From Acanthosepion esculentum (Eukaryota; Mollusca; Cephalopoda; Sepiida; Sepiidae): a DNA stretch of 64,000 nt. The translations under genes and the position numbers were made by a program. Below are positions 32,343 through 42,259 of this stretch, piece by piece. Position 1 is the first letter of the stretch. The number at the start of each line of letters is the position of its first letter. Location of the stretch: assembly GCA_964036315.1 (NCBI GenBank), contig OZ038509.1, positions 32,047,603 to 32,111,602 of the forward strand. Reading direction: 5' to 3'. The notes under the pieces were generated by a model, which searched no databases, was not told the DNA's origin, and saw only the letters and a program-made list of their open reading frames with translations.

Positions 32343-34165
32343 CAATGCTAACCCGATCTATATCCATCTTAATTCCAATCACTCTGTCTGTAATCCGGCA
32401 TATTCCTTCATCTGTAGAACGTCTGATTAGCCAACACTTTTCTATCAAAGAAGTGTTTGAGAAACATAGAACGATATATAATAAAGTTCTTAGGGATAGT
32501 GGATATAAATCCTCTGAAAATAGTTTATACAATATAATGGTTGTTCTAAGAAAAGAAATAGAAACAGGAAGATCATCTGGTACACACCTTTATTTAACCA
32601 ATTAGTACAAATTAGGCCACAAGTTTCTAAATTTAATTGATAAGCATTTTCCGAAAAGTAATCCCCTTCGTAAAATTTTTTTTAATAGGAATTCTTTAAA
32701 ACTTAGCTATAGTTGTACTAATAATCTTGAGAAAATAGCACAACAATAAAACACTTAAGCTTTTTAACAATGATAACCACGATAGAGGTATTAATTCTAA
32801 TATGCTTAAGGTTGGTCTATATAATTATCTAATAAGTGCTTAACTGAATCCCTGTTGTATATGTGCTCTATTTCCGCAATAGAAATTCCGAGGATTGAAA
32901 AGTTTTATATTGGAAGCACAAAGAATGAATTCAAAGATCGTTGGTATAAGCATCTCTCTTCTTTTTCTAATGCTACTTATCGAAATAGTAATTCACTTTC
33001 AAAATATTTTTGGAAGTTGAAAGAAGAAAATAAAGCCCCTAATGTTAAGTGGAAAATTTTAAAACTAGCTAGAACTTGTACATCCTTATATTGTGATACT
33101 ATTTGTCGTTGCCGCGGTAAAACAGAAGAAAGTTTTGTTAAAACATAAGAAAGTCTTATGTACTGAGAGACATTGAAACGAGCAGGGTTAATACCGAAAA
33201 CCCGTCGGGAGAATTGAGGATTTAATTCACGCATAAAGGAATTGAATTGTATGTCGATCAGTTTGAACAATGAAAAAGTCACCCAGACATAGGGGCAATG
33301 ATGATTGAAATGTGTTCTACGCAGCTGGAAATGCAAGCTGTAAAACAAAAATCTAATTTTTCGTAAACAACGAATTTGGAGTTTATTCCTCTGGTCGAAA
33401 GTTAAGTTGGGATACCAAGAGAAGGTGGGATAAGCCACCCATGCTCACTGAGGAGATTTAGTGAGAGGTAATAATATGAGAGAGTGGAAGAAGGGAATTC
33501 CCCAGAATTATCAAATTCTCTTACTTCGCCAGTTTGGGCGAATGTCCATAAATACGAATGCACGAAGCGAATTAGGCAGAAGAGAGAAGAGAGGCAGAAG
33601 AGACAGAGACGGAAACAGGAGAGAGACGGCAGAGAGTTCGTCCCAGCCACCGGTCGTCATAAACCCAACGCGTCTGCCTGCTGAAGAGAACCCCCCCGAT
33701 TTCAGCCTTGTGCCGAACTTTACCAAAACAGCAAACCAAACTTTGCCAAGTCAACAACGATAATATCACTTCCAATTTAGACGCGTGTTGGGCTGATAAT
33801 TAATTTCATACGAACTCTGATATAACCAATTATTGTACGGAGGACCGATATACAAACAGTATTTACTTTTGTTCAATTTATTCGAGTGTTATTTTTTTCA
33901 TATACGTCTTCGCCCTGCTTGGACCAGCCCAACACGAAGATAGCAGCGACGATCGGATCTTGGTTGCCTTATGATCAAGCAGGTGTTGGAAGTCTTGGAT
34001 GACCGGGGAGGGAGTTGTACGATTACAATATGAACTTTGTTTTCTGTGTCTACAGAAGAAGATCCAAATAATCAGATTTCTGAATAGGGATGAGTTGTTA
34101 AATGAAAGATTCAAACTAACAGTTAATTGTAGGCACATTTCGCCTTTGACTTTACAATCTCGCTA
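32339..34165 (+). pseudogene. 5'-truncated PLE (YRDD type) with linker and GIY-YIG nuclease, split by an insertion
   Basis: Seen: right after (TA)n come frames equivalent to NPIYIHLNSNHS, RHIPSSVERLISQHFS and SGYKSSEN, with frameshifts; then from about 32855 VYMCSISAIEIPR, FYIGSTKNEFKDRWYKH, LSKYFWKLKEEN and KILKLARTCTSLY at 33090. The frame resumes at 34028 with ELCFLCLQKKIQII, LLNERFKLTVNCRH and a stop at about 34164. Removing 33092-34027 plus one copy of ATAT joins the two parts in frame. The remaining parts align with the nuclease at 1272-1643. The element lacks the RT palm and is dead. Confidence 0.8.
33092..34027. mobile_element. Solo-LTR-like insertion with ATAT target duplication
   Basis: Seen: 936 bp beginning TGTGATACTATTTG and ending GTACGATTACA (TG..CA), flanked by ATAT (33088-33091 and 34028-34031). 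It interrupts a PLE nuclease frame precisely. It has no coding capacity; open frames at 33402-33775 lie inside it and are not supported. A related 225-bp stretch lies at 3549. Inference: the solo LTR left after recombination of an LTR retrotransposon; the superfamily cannot be told. Confidence 0.7.
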
Positions 34166-34346
34166 AACTTGAAAATTTAATAATCACTTCTCTTATGTTA
34201 AATAACTTAAGTTCTCCTTAGTAAGTTTGATTGGCAGATAATGTAGTAGATACATTATTACTGAAAAATTACAGGTAAAAATTTTGTATAAAAATATATA
34301 GATCTGGCTGATATTGTAACATTTTCTAGTGTTTTGTTTTTACTGT

Positions 34347-34370
34347 GTGTGTGTATATATATATATATAT
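34347..34370. repeat. (TG)n(TA)n microsatellite
   Basis: Short GT run followed by TA, then a T-run. Confidence 0.85.
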
Positions 34371-34384
34371 TTTTTTTTTGAATT

Positions 34385-34506
34385 GGACATAGTCCGACAA
34401 TTTATTTAAAGACATTTTATAATATGTTTAACGTTCTTTTTATAGATACATTTGCTTAAATACTTGTATCTATAAAAAGAACGTTAAACATATTATAAAA
34501 TGTCTT

Positions 34507-34510
<4 letters not shown>
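34385..34510. repeat. Foldback element, copy 3 (hairpin)
   Basis: Seen: arms 34405-34450 and 34464-34510 are nearly perfect reverse complements (AAAGACATTTTATAATATGT and complement), with a 13-nt loop. The left flank AGTCCGACAATT resembles the outer arm of copies 1 and 2. The right arm abuts (TA)n. Confidence 0.8.

Positions 34511-34571
<61 letters not shown>
34511..34571. repeat. (TA)n microsatellite
   Basis: About 61 bp of TA adjoining the foldback's right arm. Confidence 0.95.
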
Positions 34572-34574
<3 letters not shown>

Positions 34575-34674
34575 GAAATATAGTCTTAAAATGTGCTATA
34601 TTTATGGGATAAAGTACTCAATATCAGAGATAGAGCGTGTGTAAATATAAAAGTGATCATCGAAGTCAACACTT

Positions 34675-34717
34675 AGAGGCGACAGTCTATTTCATGCCAG
34701 ATGCAATCGTCAGGCCA
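34675..34717 (-). ncRNA. Hammerhead ribozyme motif, left half of palindrome
   Basis: Seen on the minus strand: CTGACGA (34713-34707, exact fit to CUGANGA); stem II TGC/GCA with loop ATCTG; GAAA (34693-34690); short stem III; GTC ending at 34681 as the cleavage triplet; stem I GGC (34716-34714) / GCC (34680-34678). All core positions of a type I hammerhead are present. Stem I is only 3 bp and a U-U mismatch closes stem II, so activity as a monomer is doubtful. Confidence 0.6.
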
Positions 34718-34730
34718 GCTGTGGCCAGGC

Positions 34731-34772
34731 GGCCAGACGATTGCATCTAGCATGAAACAGACTGTCGCCTCT
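34731..34772 (+). ncRNA. Hammerhead-like motif, right half of palindrome
   Basis: Seen: CAGACGA (34734-34740; U4 to A), stem II TGC/GCA with loop ATCTA, GAAAC at 34754-34758, stem III AC/GT with loop AGACT, GTC ending at 34766, stem I GGC/GCC. It is the inverted copy of the motif at 34675-34717; the U4 change should reduce or abolish cleavage. It runs into GCCTCTAAGTGTTGACTTCG and a (TA)n tract. Confidence 0.55.
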
Positions 34773-34799
34773 AAGTGTTGACTTCGATGGTCACTTTTA

Positions 34800-34800
<1 letters not shown>

Positions 34801-34870
<70 letters not shown>

Positions 34871-34980
34871 GTGTATATGTGTGTGTGTATGTGTATATGT
34901 ATGCGTACGTATGTGTATATATATGTAAGTATATATGTGTATATGTATGTATATATGTGTGTATATATATATGTATATAA
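34801..34980. repeat. (TA)n and TATG/TG-rich repeat
   Basis: About 65 bp of TA then imperfect TGTATA/TATGTG repeats. The open frame across it is an artefact. Confidence 0.9.
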
Positions 34981-34984
34981 AATT

Positions 34985-36205
34985 CTTTAAGAGTTATATT
35001 CTATTAATTTTAATTTATATTTATAAATTTTATGTTAATATTTATTATTTATATGATTTATATATTTGATCTATGTGTCTTTACGTTTCGGTTAAGTTCT
35101 TCCATTTTTATTTATTTATAATTTATATAATTTATTTTGATCTATTATCTCGATTTAATTTTCTATTTTTCTCTTTCATAATTTGATAAATTATCCTGTT
35201 TTTTCTTTCTTTTAGTTCTTTAAGTGTCCTTTTATTTACATACAATGTATAATTATTATTTAAATTTGTTGCCTCTTCCTTGAAAATGCCAACACTTTAT
35301 CAATGTGTCCAAAAAATATGATTTCCGGTTAAATTTAAATCTATTTTCCATAACATCTTACTTAACGTAAATGATTTTCATTGGTTAAAAACCAATTCAC
35401 AACACGTCTGGTCATGTCTCTTTTCATTTCTATGTCATCCTCATATTCATACTTATCTTTATCTCTTCTTTTACTTCGGAGAAGAGATTATATCTTGGGT
35501 CTTTCTCTTTTATCTCTTATTTTTCTTTTTTTTTCTTTTACTTTTTATAAAAATTTTATTTCTATTTAAAAAAAGAATTAAAAAAAAATGTCAAATTAAA
35601 TGTAAAACCGTCTAGGTGTTGTTTTTTTTTGTTTATTTACACGTCTTTTGAGAGAGGTGTATTTTTTGTAAGCCAGACGGTGTGTGTAAAAAAAAAAAGC
35701 TGTGCGTTTTTTATGACCCTTTCGGATCAGGAATTTGCCGCCAAAATTGTTTGCCAAACTCTGATTTTCTTCTGTGAAATCGTGCAATTTTTATGACCCT
35801 TTCGGATCAGGAATAGCCGTCAGAAGCAAAATTTTTGAAGGGCCTTTTTTTATATATTGGCCAATGAAAATTAAGTTTTCGAGACCCGTAGAAATTCTGG
35901 ATGGCCCCAAGTGGGGCTGACTTTTTCAAATAAAAGAGAGGGCTTTAAGAAACGAAAGGGCAGAAACGAAAAAATAACGAAAGGGAGCCGAAGCAGAGAT
36001 CTGAGACGACACGCAGTTGGCAGACCACTTAACACCCTCTCTCTACATTGACCGGCAAGTGGGCCATAAATCAGCCTTTCTTCAACTACCAAAAAACCAA
36101 CCTTTTCCAAAACCAATCCGGCCTGCTGTCAACGAAAATTCTTCAAAGGAGGTCGGTGCCTTTTGTGAGTTCTGCTAAGCGGTGGTCTCTTAAAAAAAAA
36201 CAAAA
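34985..36205. other. No gene; T-rich, low complexity
   Basis: Long T/CTTTT-rich stretches. A 25-bp phrase with GACCCTTTCGGATCAGGAAT occurs twice (about 35715 and 35795). Several short open frames (35381, 35596, 35871) have no domain. I considered an LTR here but could not define its ends. Confidence 0.4.
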
Positions 36206-36390
36206 AAAACTTTATCCCTTTTTTGTATTTTTGTAAAGGGTCTAAAAACTTTTTCCCTTTTTGTATTTTGTAAAGGGTCTAAAACTTTATCCTTTTGTAT
36301 TTTTGTAAAGGGTCTAAAAACTTTATCCCTTTTTTGTATTTTTGTAAAGGATTTAAAACTTTATCCTTTTGTATTTTTAAAGGGTCTAAA
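36206..36390 (+). repeat. Minisatellite, five units of about 38 bp
   Basis: Seen: repeats of AACTTTATCCCTTTTTTGTA followed by TTTTTGTAAAGGGTCTAAA, with length variation of the T-runs. Followed at about 36575 by AATAAATG, a possible polyadenylation signal. Confidence 0.8.
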
Positions 36391-36860
36391 ATTTAAAAAA
36401 ACCAGAGTTGGACTAAACAATTAATTTCATAGCTTGTTTCTGTGGGTATTTCCTTTTTAGAAACACCAGGAAAATATTGTTATCCTGCCGTGTTAGGCGC
36501 ACAGAAGGAAATTTTTGTGAAACCTTTCTTGTTGTTGTCTGTACCTTTGTGATTATTGTAAAATAATTGTACAATAAATGTTTTTTCCTGTTTTTAAAAT
36601 TTTACGCAGTGGTTTGTCTTGTATCGTTAACTCGCGCTTACTAACGGCAGCTATCGTTTCTTCTGCCAACTAAATTGTGTCTGGCACAAGGAGTTGGTAG
36701 GAGTGAGAAAAAAAAAAGAAACAAAATTTTTACATTTTTACTGACTATATCCTGTCTTCCTTTCTTTTCTTTTTTTTGGTTATATTTTGTGTCCCTTTTT
36801 TTCTTTCGCGGAGAAGAGATGTTTTATAAGTATTATTAAAGATTGTTATAGCCATCATTT

Positions 36861-36925
36861 TAACACCGCCTGATGAGATGCTATGCTGCATCGAAACATT
36901 AATGCATTTTTGTAGCGGAAATATG
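36861..36925 (+). ncRNA. Type I hammerhead ribozyme motif, all core positions intact
   Basis: Seen: stem I CCGC (36866-36869) / GCGG (36915-36918); CTGATGA (36870-36876); stem II GATGC/GCATC (36877-36881 and 36888-36892) with loop TATGCT; GAAA (36893-36896); stem III AC/GT around a 14-nt loop that contains the self-complementary AATGCATT; cleavage triplet GTA ending at 36914. Family knowledge: PLE terminal repeats are known to carry type I hammerheads with a minimal stem III that work best as dimers. This copy has no core substitution. It lies about 1.2 kb upstream of the PLE at 38101, whose 5' part is missing. Confidence 0.8.
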
Positions 36926-38051
36926 CATACGTTTTTTTAAATATTATATGGTAGTATTATATAAAGGGTTAATTTATGTGATAATAATTACATAATAAGT
37001 ATTATAATTTTACAACAACATTACGCAATAATAATAATATACTAGAATATAACTTTTATGATGTTTTGTTGTGTAATAATACATAATGATTATGATGTTT
37101 ATATAGGCTCAGTTTCATATATTTATTTTAATCAATTGGTATGATTATTTATGAAATATTTTGAAATTTATTAATATTATAGGTTTTTTTTTAATATATT
37201 AATATGTGGTGTATATATTAATATATAATATTGATATGGAGTATTGAAGTGTATTTTACTGAATTATATTGTATAATTTGGTTTGATGAAGTTGTATTTG
37301 AAAATTTTTCTTAGAATAATATTTAAGGAATTTATATATTTTTATGTATTTTTTAATAATATTTTCATTAATAGTTATTGGTTTTTATGTAATATTTAAT
37401 ATATTTAAATTTTTTTACTATTAATTAATTAATTAAATTAATATATTTATAGTTAATTATTTATTATAAAATGTATTGTAAAGGTACTTCTTTCTCTTTC
37501 TTTTCTAATTTTAAGTGTAGATTTTTACTCTTTTTTAAAATCTTCTTATTGGCTCATTATATTATATATAAAATGATAAATATTAACTGTTTTTCCTTAT
37601 AGATGGGAATTATTTAATATAAGTTTAATTTAAAATATGTTGATTGAAATGTAGATTTTAAATCAGATACTTCATCCTAATATAATCTTGTGTATATATT
37701 AATTTTTATATTTTTCTTCTTATTTTTTCTGATATATTCTTTATATTAATATATCTTTAATTCTGAATTATCTCTCTTTCATATAAATGGGTTTATCGCT
37801 TTATTTAATATAATATTATTTTTATTAATAGATTTAAGAAGGTTTTCTTTATGTCTAAACTACCTTCTGATTGCTATTGTGTATAAAATAAAGAGATCAT
37901 TTCTTCTTTCTTTTTTCTCCCCGCTTTTTCTCTTCCTTTATCTTTTGGTAACCCCTCATATGCAGAATTACACTGATTCCTATTTTTTATTTGCTTCCTT
38001 TTTCTCTTTTTCCTTTTTCCATTTTTCTTCCCTTCTTTTTTCCTTCTTTTT

Positions 38052-38055
<4 letters not shown>
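36926..38055. other. No gene; very AT-rich
   Basis: Possible 5' region of a PLE after the hammerhead, then T/A-rich sequence and a CTTT-rich block at 37880-38050. No motif supports coding. Confidence 0.4.

Positions 38056-38100
<45 letters not shown>
38056..38100. repeat. (TA)n microsatellite
   Basis: About 45 bp of TA; RT coding similarity begins at the next base. Confidence 0.95.
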
Positions 38101-38101
<1 letters not shown>

Positions 38102-39271
38102 CGAAGCTATTAAAATTCACGACAGATATTTACATTACTAGACCTGATAAAGGTTCAGATGTAGTTATTCTTAATTATTCTGACTATGTTGCCATAATGA
38201 CTGTTATATTATATAACAGTAACAAATTTAAGAAATTAGGTGATATTTCTTTTGATGCTGCCTATAAGACGGAAGTTAAATTAAAAAAAAAGACTTCTTA
38301 AATTTCACAAAAGCTTTCTTTGCAAACAGAACTATGATAGAATTCTTTCTGTGGATTTACATCGTCCTAGGATGTATAGTTTGCTTAAAATTCATAAATC
38401 GAATATTTTGTTCAGAGACCGATTTTGTACAAGGTTGGTTCTGCCCAACGTAAGTTAGCAAGATGGCTTGTTGAAATTCTTGATCCCGTTCTGAATTTTT
38501 ATTCAGACTGCTGTATTCCAGATTCTTTTCAATTTGCTTCCTACATACGTAAATTACAATGTTCTATTGACACTGAATATCTTGTGTCATTCGATATTTT
38601 CAGTCTGTTCACTAATGTACCGTTAGATGAAACTATTGACATTTGTGCCGACCATTTATATCGAGGCCTTTTAAAACCTGTTATAATCCAGAATGATAAT
38701 GATATTTCATCATTCTAAAAATAACCTTGCCATCAGTAATGATAGAAAGTAAGGATATTTCATTATCCCTTAAATAAAGATAAAAAATTTCATCATCCTA
38801 AAAACAACCTTACTACCAGAGATGAAAGATGAGAAAGATATTTCATCATTCTAAAATCTGATTATAAAAACAACCCTTCCACCACAAGCGATGGCAGTTA
38901 GGACAGTAGGGTCAGTAGAGTAGCTAGTAGCAGTAGTAAAAATTCCCAACATACTTATCCTCATCTCTTCGGAAAATTAAAACTGACGATCTCAAACGTT
39001 ATCCTCACCAACGAATTTCTCGGAATAAGCAAAAACAATAAGCGCAAACCTTTAAAGAAACAAAAAAGACAGTGACACTGATAACATTTTAACAGACATC
39101 ATAGCAATATTTGTAATTCACATCACGAAAAAGAAAAATACAAATTCTTGTTATTAATGGAGACATGTGTCTTGAGTTTTATTGTTTATGTTATTATTGT
39201 ACGTTTTATTCATTTCGTTTTCGGTATAAAAGAAGTAAAAAGGATTCCTCTATCAAATACTCCTACAAATA

Positions 39272-40168
39272 CGAGAGTCATTGGTAATAAGGTGAATTTT
39301 TCGGTATAAGGACTTCTAATACAGATAGAAGCTTACTCTCTTTTATTTTTTTTGTTTTACTTCTTTTTCACATGGATTTAATTTCTTTTGCAGATTAAAA
39401 AAAAACTTTGAGAGTTTTGGCGATTAACAAAGATGGCCGACCAAGAAGCATGCTCCAGGATTGAACAGCGGTCAGTTATCAAGTTTTGGTTGCTGAAGGG
39501 TGCAAACCAGTTGAAATTCATAGGAGAATGTCAACTGTGTATGGTGCTACATGTTTCAACCAAAAGAAAATGTCTAAAAGTGGTCTAAATTGTTTAAAGA
39601 AGGACGGAGAAGTGTTGAGGATGAAGACAGGCCTGGGAGACCTACAGAAGTGAGGTCTCCTGAGGTGATCGAATCAGTCAATGACCTTATTCAGTCTGAC
39701 AGAAGGGTGACAGTGGATGACATTGCAAGGACTTTGAGCTTATCTGTTGGGACAAACGCAGGGGTCATCAGTCAGAAGGAGTCATCTTGCATCATGACAA
39801 CGCAAGGCCTCACACAGCAGCCCAAACGGTGCAGACCATTAACGAGCTGGGCTGGGAACTGCTCCCTCATCCCCCTTACAGCCCAGACCTTGCCCCTTCA
39901 GACTTTCACCTGTTTGGTCCCTTGAAAGCGTTCACGAGAGGCACGAAGTTTAAAAGTGACGATGAAGTCAAAAGTGTTGTGAGCGACTGGCTGAGACATC
40001 AGTCCAAAGATTTTTACGCTGAGGGAATACGGAAGCTTGTGCACAGATGGGAAAAGTGTGTGACAGTGCTGGGAGACTACGTTGAGAAATTTAAAAAAAA
40101 AGGAATTTTGTATCTGTATTAGAAGTCCTTATACCGAAAAATTCACCTTATTTTTTGAATGACCCTCG
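39272..40168 (+). mobile_element. Mariner, internally deleted, nested in the TIR element
   Basis: Seen: terminal inverted repeats CGAGAGTCATTGGTAATAAG at 39272 and the complementary end at 40168, nearly identical through AGGTGAATTTTTCGGTATAA and beyond (over 50 bp), with TA duplications at 39270-39271 and 40169-40170. Length 897 bp, about 400 bp shorter than a complete mariner. Confidence 0.92.
39433..40122 (+). pseudogene. Mariner transposase with central deletion
   Basis: Seen: MADQEACSRIEQRSVIKF at 39433, a frameshift, then FKEGRRSVEDEDRPGRPTEV, VTVDDIARTLSLSVGT (HTH). A deletion of roughly 430 bp removes the region with the first catalytic D. The frame resumes with HHDNARPHTAAQ (second D) and SPDLAPSDFHLFGPL (third D, 34 residues apart), ending GDYVEKF. 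Family knowledge: D34D mariner, different subfamily from the copy at 23794 (only general motif similarity). Non-functional. Confidence 0.85.
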
Positions 40169-41617
40169 TACATATAACAACGGGGCAATTACTTTAACAA
40201 CTCAACATTCAAACCTGTTACAGTGGTGACCACACCTTATTTCAGGTATGATGCAATATCTTTATTTTCTATCATCCCTGATGGCAAGGTGACTTTTAGA
40301 ATGATTAAATATCGTCATCATTCTGGATCATAACACCCCCTTCCTTCCCCGAGAGCGTTTTTATTGGGCTAATGGAGATGGCTACAAGGTTTATCTCGTT
40401 CAGCTTCAATGATATTATGTACCGACAGGTCGATGGAGTATCGATGCACAGTCCTCTGGGACCTCTTATAGCCAATATGTTTGTAGGTTTCCATGAAAAA
40501 CACTTGTTTGATAATGTTCTTAAATGATACTGTTACGTGCGCTATATTGTGATACCTTTGCATCCTTTTCATCACATAGCGAGGCGAATAGATTTTTTCA
40601 ACATTTAAATAACCTTCACCTTTCCTTACAATTTACGATCAAAGTTGAAAATAATATGTTGCCTTTCTTGGATGTGTTAGTCGTGAAAACTTCTATATCT
40701 TTCGTCACTCGCGTATACAAAAAAACAAAAAAAAACAAAAAAACAAAACAAACTTTTACATGGTTATATCTTAGTTGAGATTCTTTTGCTCCTAAGTCTA
40801 GGAAGATTAACCTTATCAAAACACTTACCCATCGTGCATTGCTGATATGTTCGGAATGTAAATTGAATGCTGAACTCAGGTAAATCACCGACAATTTCCT
40901 TTCGAATGGATACACTGAAAGTGTTATTTTGAGTAGCATTAAGCTTAAAATTTCTAAGTTTGATGAAATTAAAACATTAAATTACTATGGATTGGAACCA
41001 CGTAGTCAATTTTTTTGCAGATAGGGTCTCATCATTTATAATGCACTGTTTTAATTCTGTCATAATACGTACCATCTTTTCTACCTCTGCCCATAAAGAT
41101 ACTTTGCCTACTCGTCAACAAAATTTAGTTATTTATCGTTATAAATGTCAGTGCGATCCTGACTATGGGGGCAAAACTATTCAATGGCTGGTGGTGGTTA
41201 ATGGCACATGCCATTAACATCTGGGTGCTCACAGACATGTGAGTCTGCCATTGGCGAACATCAATTAAATACGGATATCTGTAGGAACAATTATTCAAAA
41301 GAGCTCTTTTCTGGGCTGTACAGGGTTCGGACAAAATACCATCTGAATATTCTATAAGCTGCAGTGATCAAGACATAGCGTCCGGCTCTGTGCAGACAGA
41401 GAGAACTTAAACATATATTGGAGTTATTTGGGGAATCATTGACACATTCTGGATGACCCTCCCTTTTTTCTTCCCCTTCTATCTTGTCCTTTTTTGAGAA
41501 ACCATTCCTTCACTAATTTAATTTATATACTTCTGACAAAGACGCCTAAGGTTTATTTTATTCGATTTTAATCGAGAACATTTAGTAATTGACATTAAAC
41601 TATTATCCCCCATTTTA

Positions 41618-41790
41618 AAATTAATACATACATATATATATATATATATATTGATGCATGTTTCATTAAATAATATAGACAAGTTTTGTCTATTTATTTT
41701 AAGTAAGTTCCTTTCATATTGTCTGATAAGCTTAATAATATTATCATTGAAAGACGAAAGGAAATCACCATATTGATACATGTTTTAATC
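41618..41790 (-). pseudogene. PLE N-terminal ORF fragment, truncated at (TA)n
   Basis: Seen on the minus strand: MYQYGDFLSSFNDNIIKL, RQYERNLLKINRQNLSIL and [13 protein letters not shown], entering the TA tract at about 41650. It resembles the fragment at 13510 in arrangement (K-rich helix, then an FNE block, then TA). It follows the hammerhead-like motif at 41791-41831 on the same strand. Confidence 0.45.
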
Positions 41791-41831
41791 CTATCTAAGC
41801 TTTCGGCTTTCATAAGCCATTATCAAAGATG
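41791..41831 (-). ncRNA. Variant hammerhead-like motif (U3/A8 core), PLE 5' end
   Basis: Seen on the minus strand: stem I ATCT (41830-41827) / AGAT (41796-41793); core TTGATAA (41826-41820) plus an extra T; stem II GGCT/AGCC with loop TATGAA; GAAA (41804-41801); self-complementary AGCT as stem III; cleavage-type CTT ending at 41797. Relative to 13499-13540 the stem I pair next to the core changes from C-G to T-A on both strands, a covariation. U3 and A8 are the same in both. Activity is unproven. Confidence 0.5.
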
Positions 41832-41925
41832 ACAATTACATTTCAATATATAAAAAAATACACGGACAACACAATAATGATAGTCTGTTTTTGTTGCATG
41901 AAAAATTTCAAAGCAACGACAAAAA

Positions 41926-42095
<170 letters not shown>

Positions 42096-42259
42096 TCACT
42101 GGAAGATGAAAAGGGTGTTATTTTCTTAAAATATTGTAATAATGTTGATGCAAGTCTTTGCTGATTTTGGATAGAATCCTAAAGTGATTTGTTCAGTTGT
42201 TAGTAAATTTTCTGTTTTCTAGCTTTTTTGACTAGAGAAAACTCATTAAAAATGTGACT

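Larger units (their letters stand above)
38687..40327. mobile_element. Non-autonomous TIR transposon inserted in the PLE
   Basis: Seen: the left end TCCAGAATGATAATGATATT and the right end (reverse complement TCCAGAATGATGACGATATT) form inverted repeats of about 70 bp, extending through CCTTGCCATCAG. ATAA flanks both sides (38683-38686 and 40330-40333, with two extra bases TC on the right). Removing the element with one ATAA restores the PLE reading frame. The left part has three to four subterminal repeats of about 53 bp (ATTTCATCATTCTAAAA units). The only coding sequence inside is the nested mariner. The superfamily is not identified. Confidence 0.75.
38101..41480 (+). pseudogene. 5'-truncated Penelope-like element (YVDD type), RT plus GIY-YIG nuclease, split by a transposon
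   Basis: Seen: from the TA border TDIYITRPDKGSDVVIL, MYSLLKIHK in a shifted frame, LVEILDPVL, YLVSFDIFSLFTNVPLDET (catalytic D), then the insertion 38687-40327. The frame resumes with MEMATRFISFSFNDIMYRQ, SPLGPLIANMFVGFHEK, a stop at about 40525, and RY..DTFASFSSHSEANRFF where one missing base destroys the YVDD box (about 40545). Then NNMLPFLDVLV and, after shifts, YRYKCQCDPDYGGKTIQ (GIY-YIG start), LGAHRHV, HLNILEAAVIKTYRP-like and ALCRQRELK. Family knowledge: complete PLE order. Several frameshifts and stops; the N-terminal part is absent. Confidence 0.85.

Noticed and set aside
33402..33775. Overlapping open frames on both strands, arginine- or serine-rich
   Set aside because: They lie within the solo-LTR-like insertion and have no motif; purine-rich composition explains them.
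35587..36680. LTR with polyadenylation signal and minisatellite
   Set aside because: AATAAA and repeats are present, but no paired copy, no clear TG..CA ends and no target duplication.
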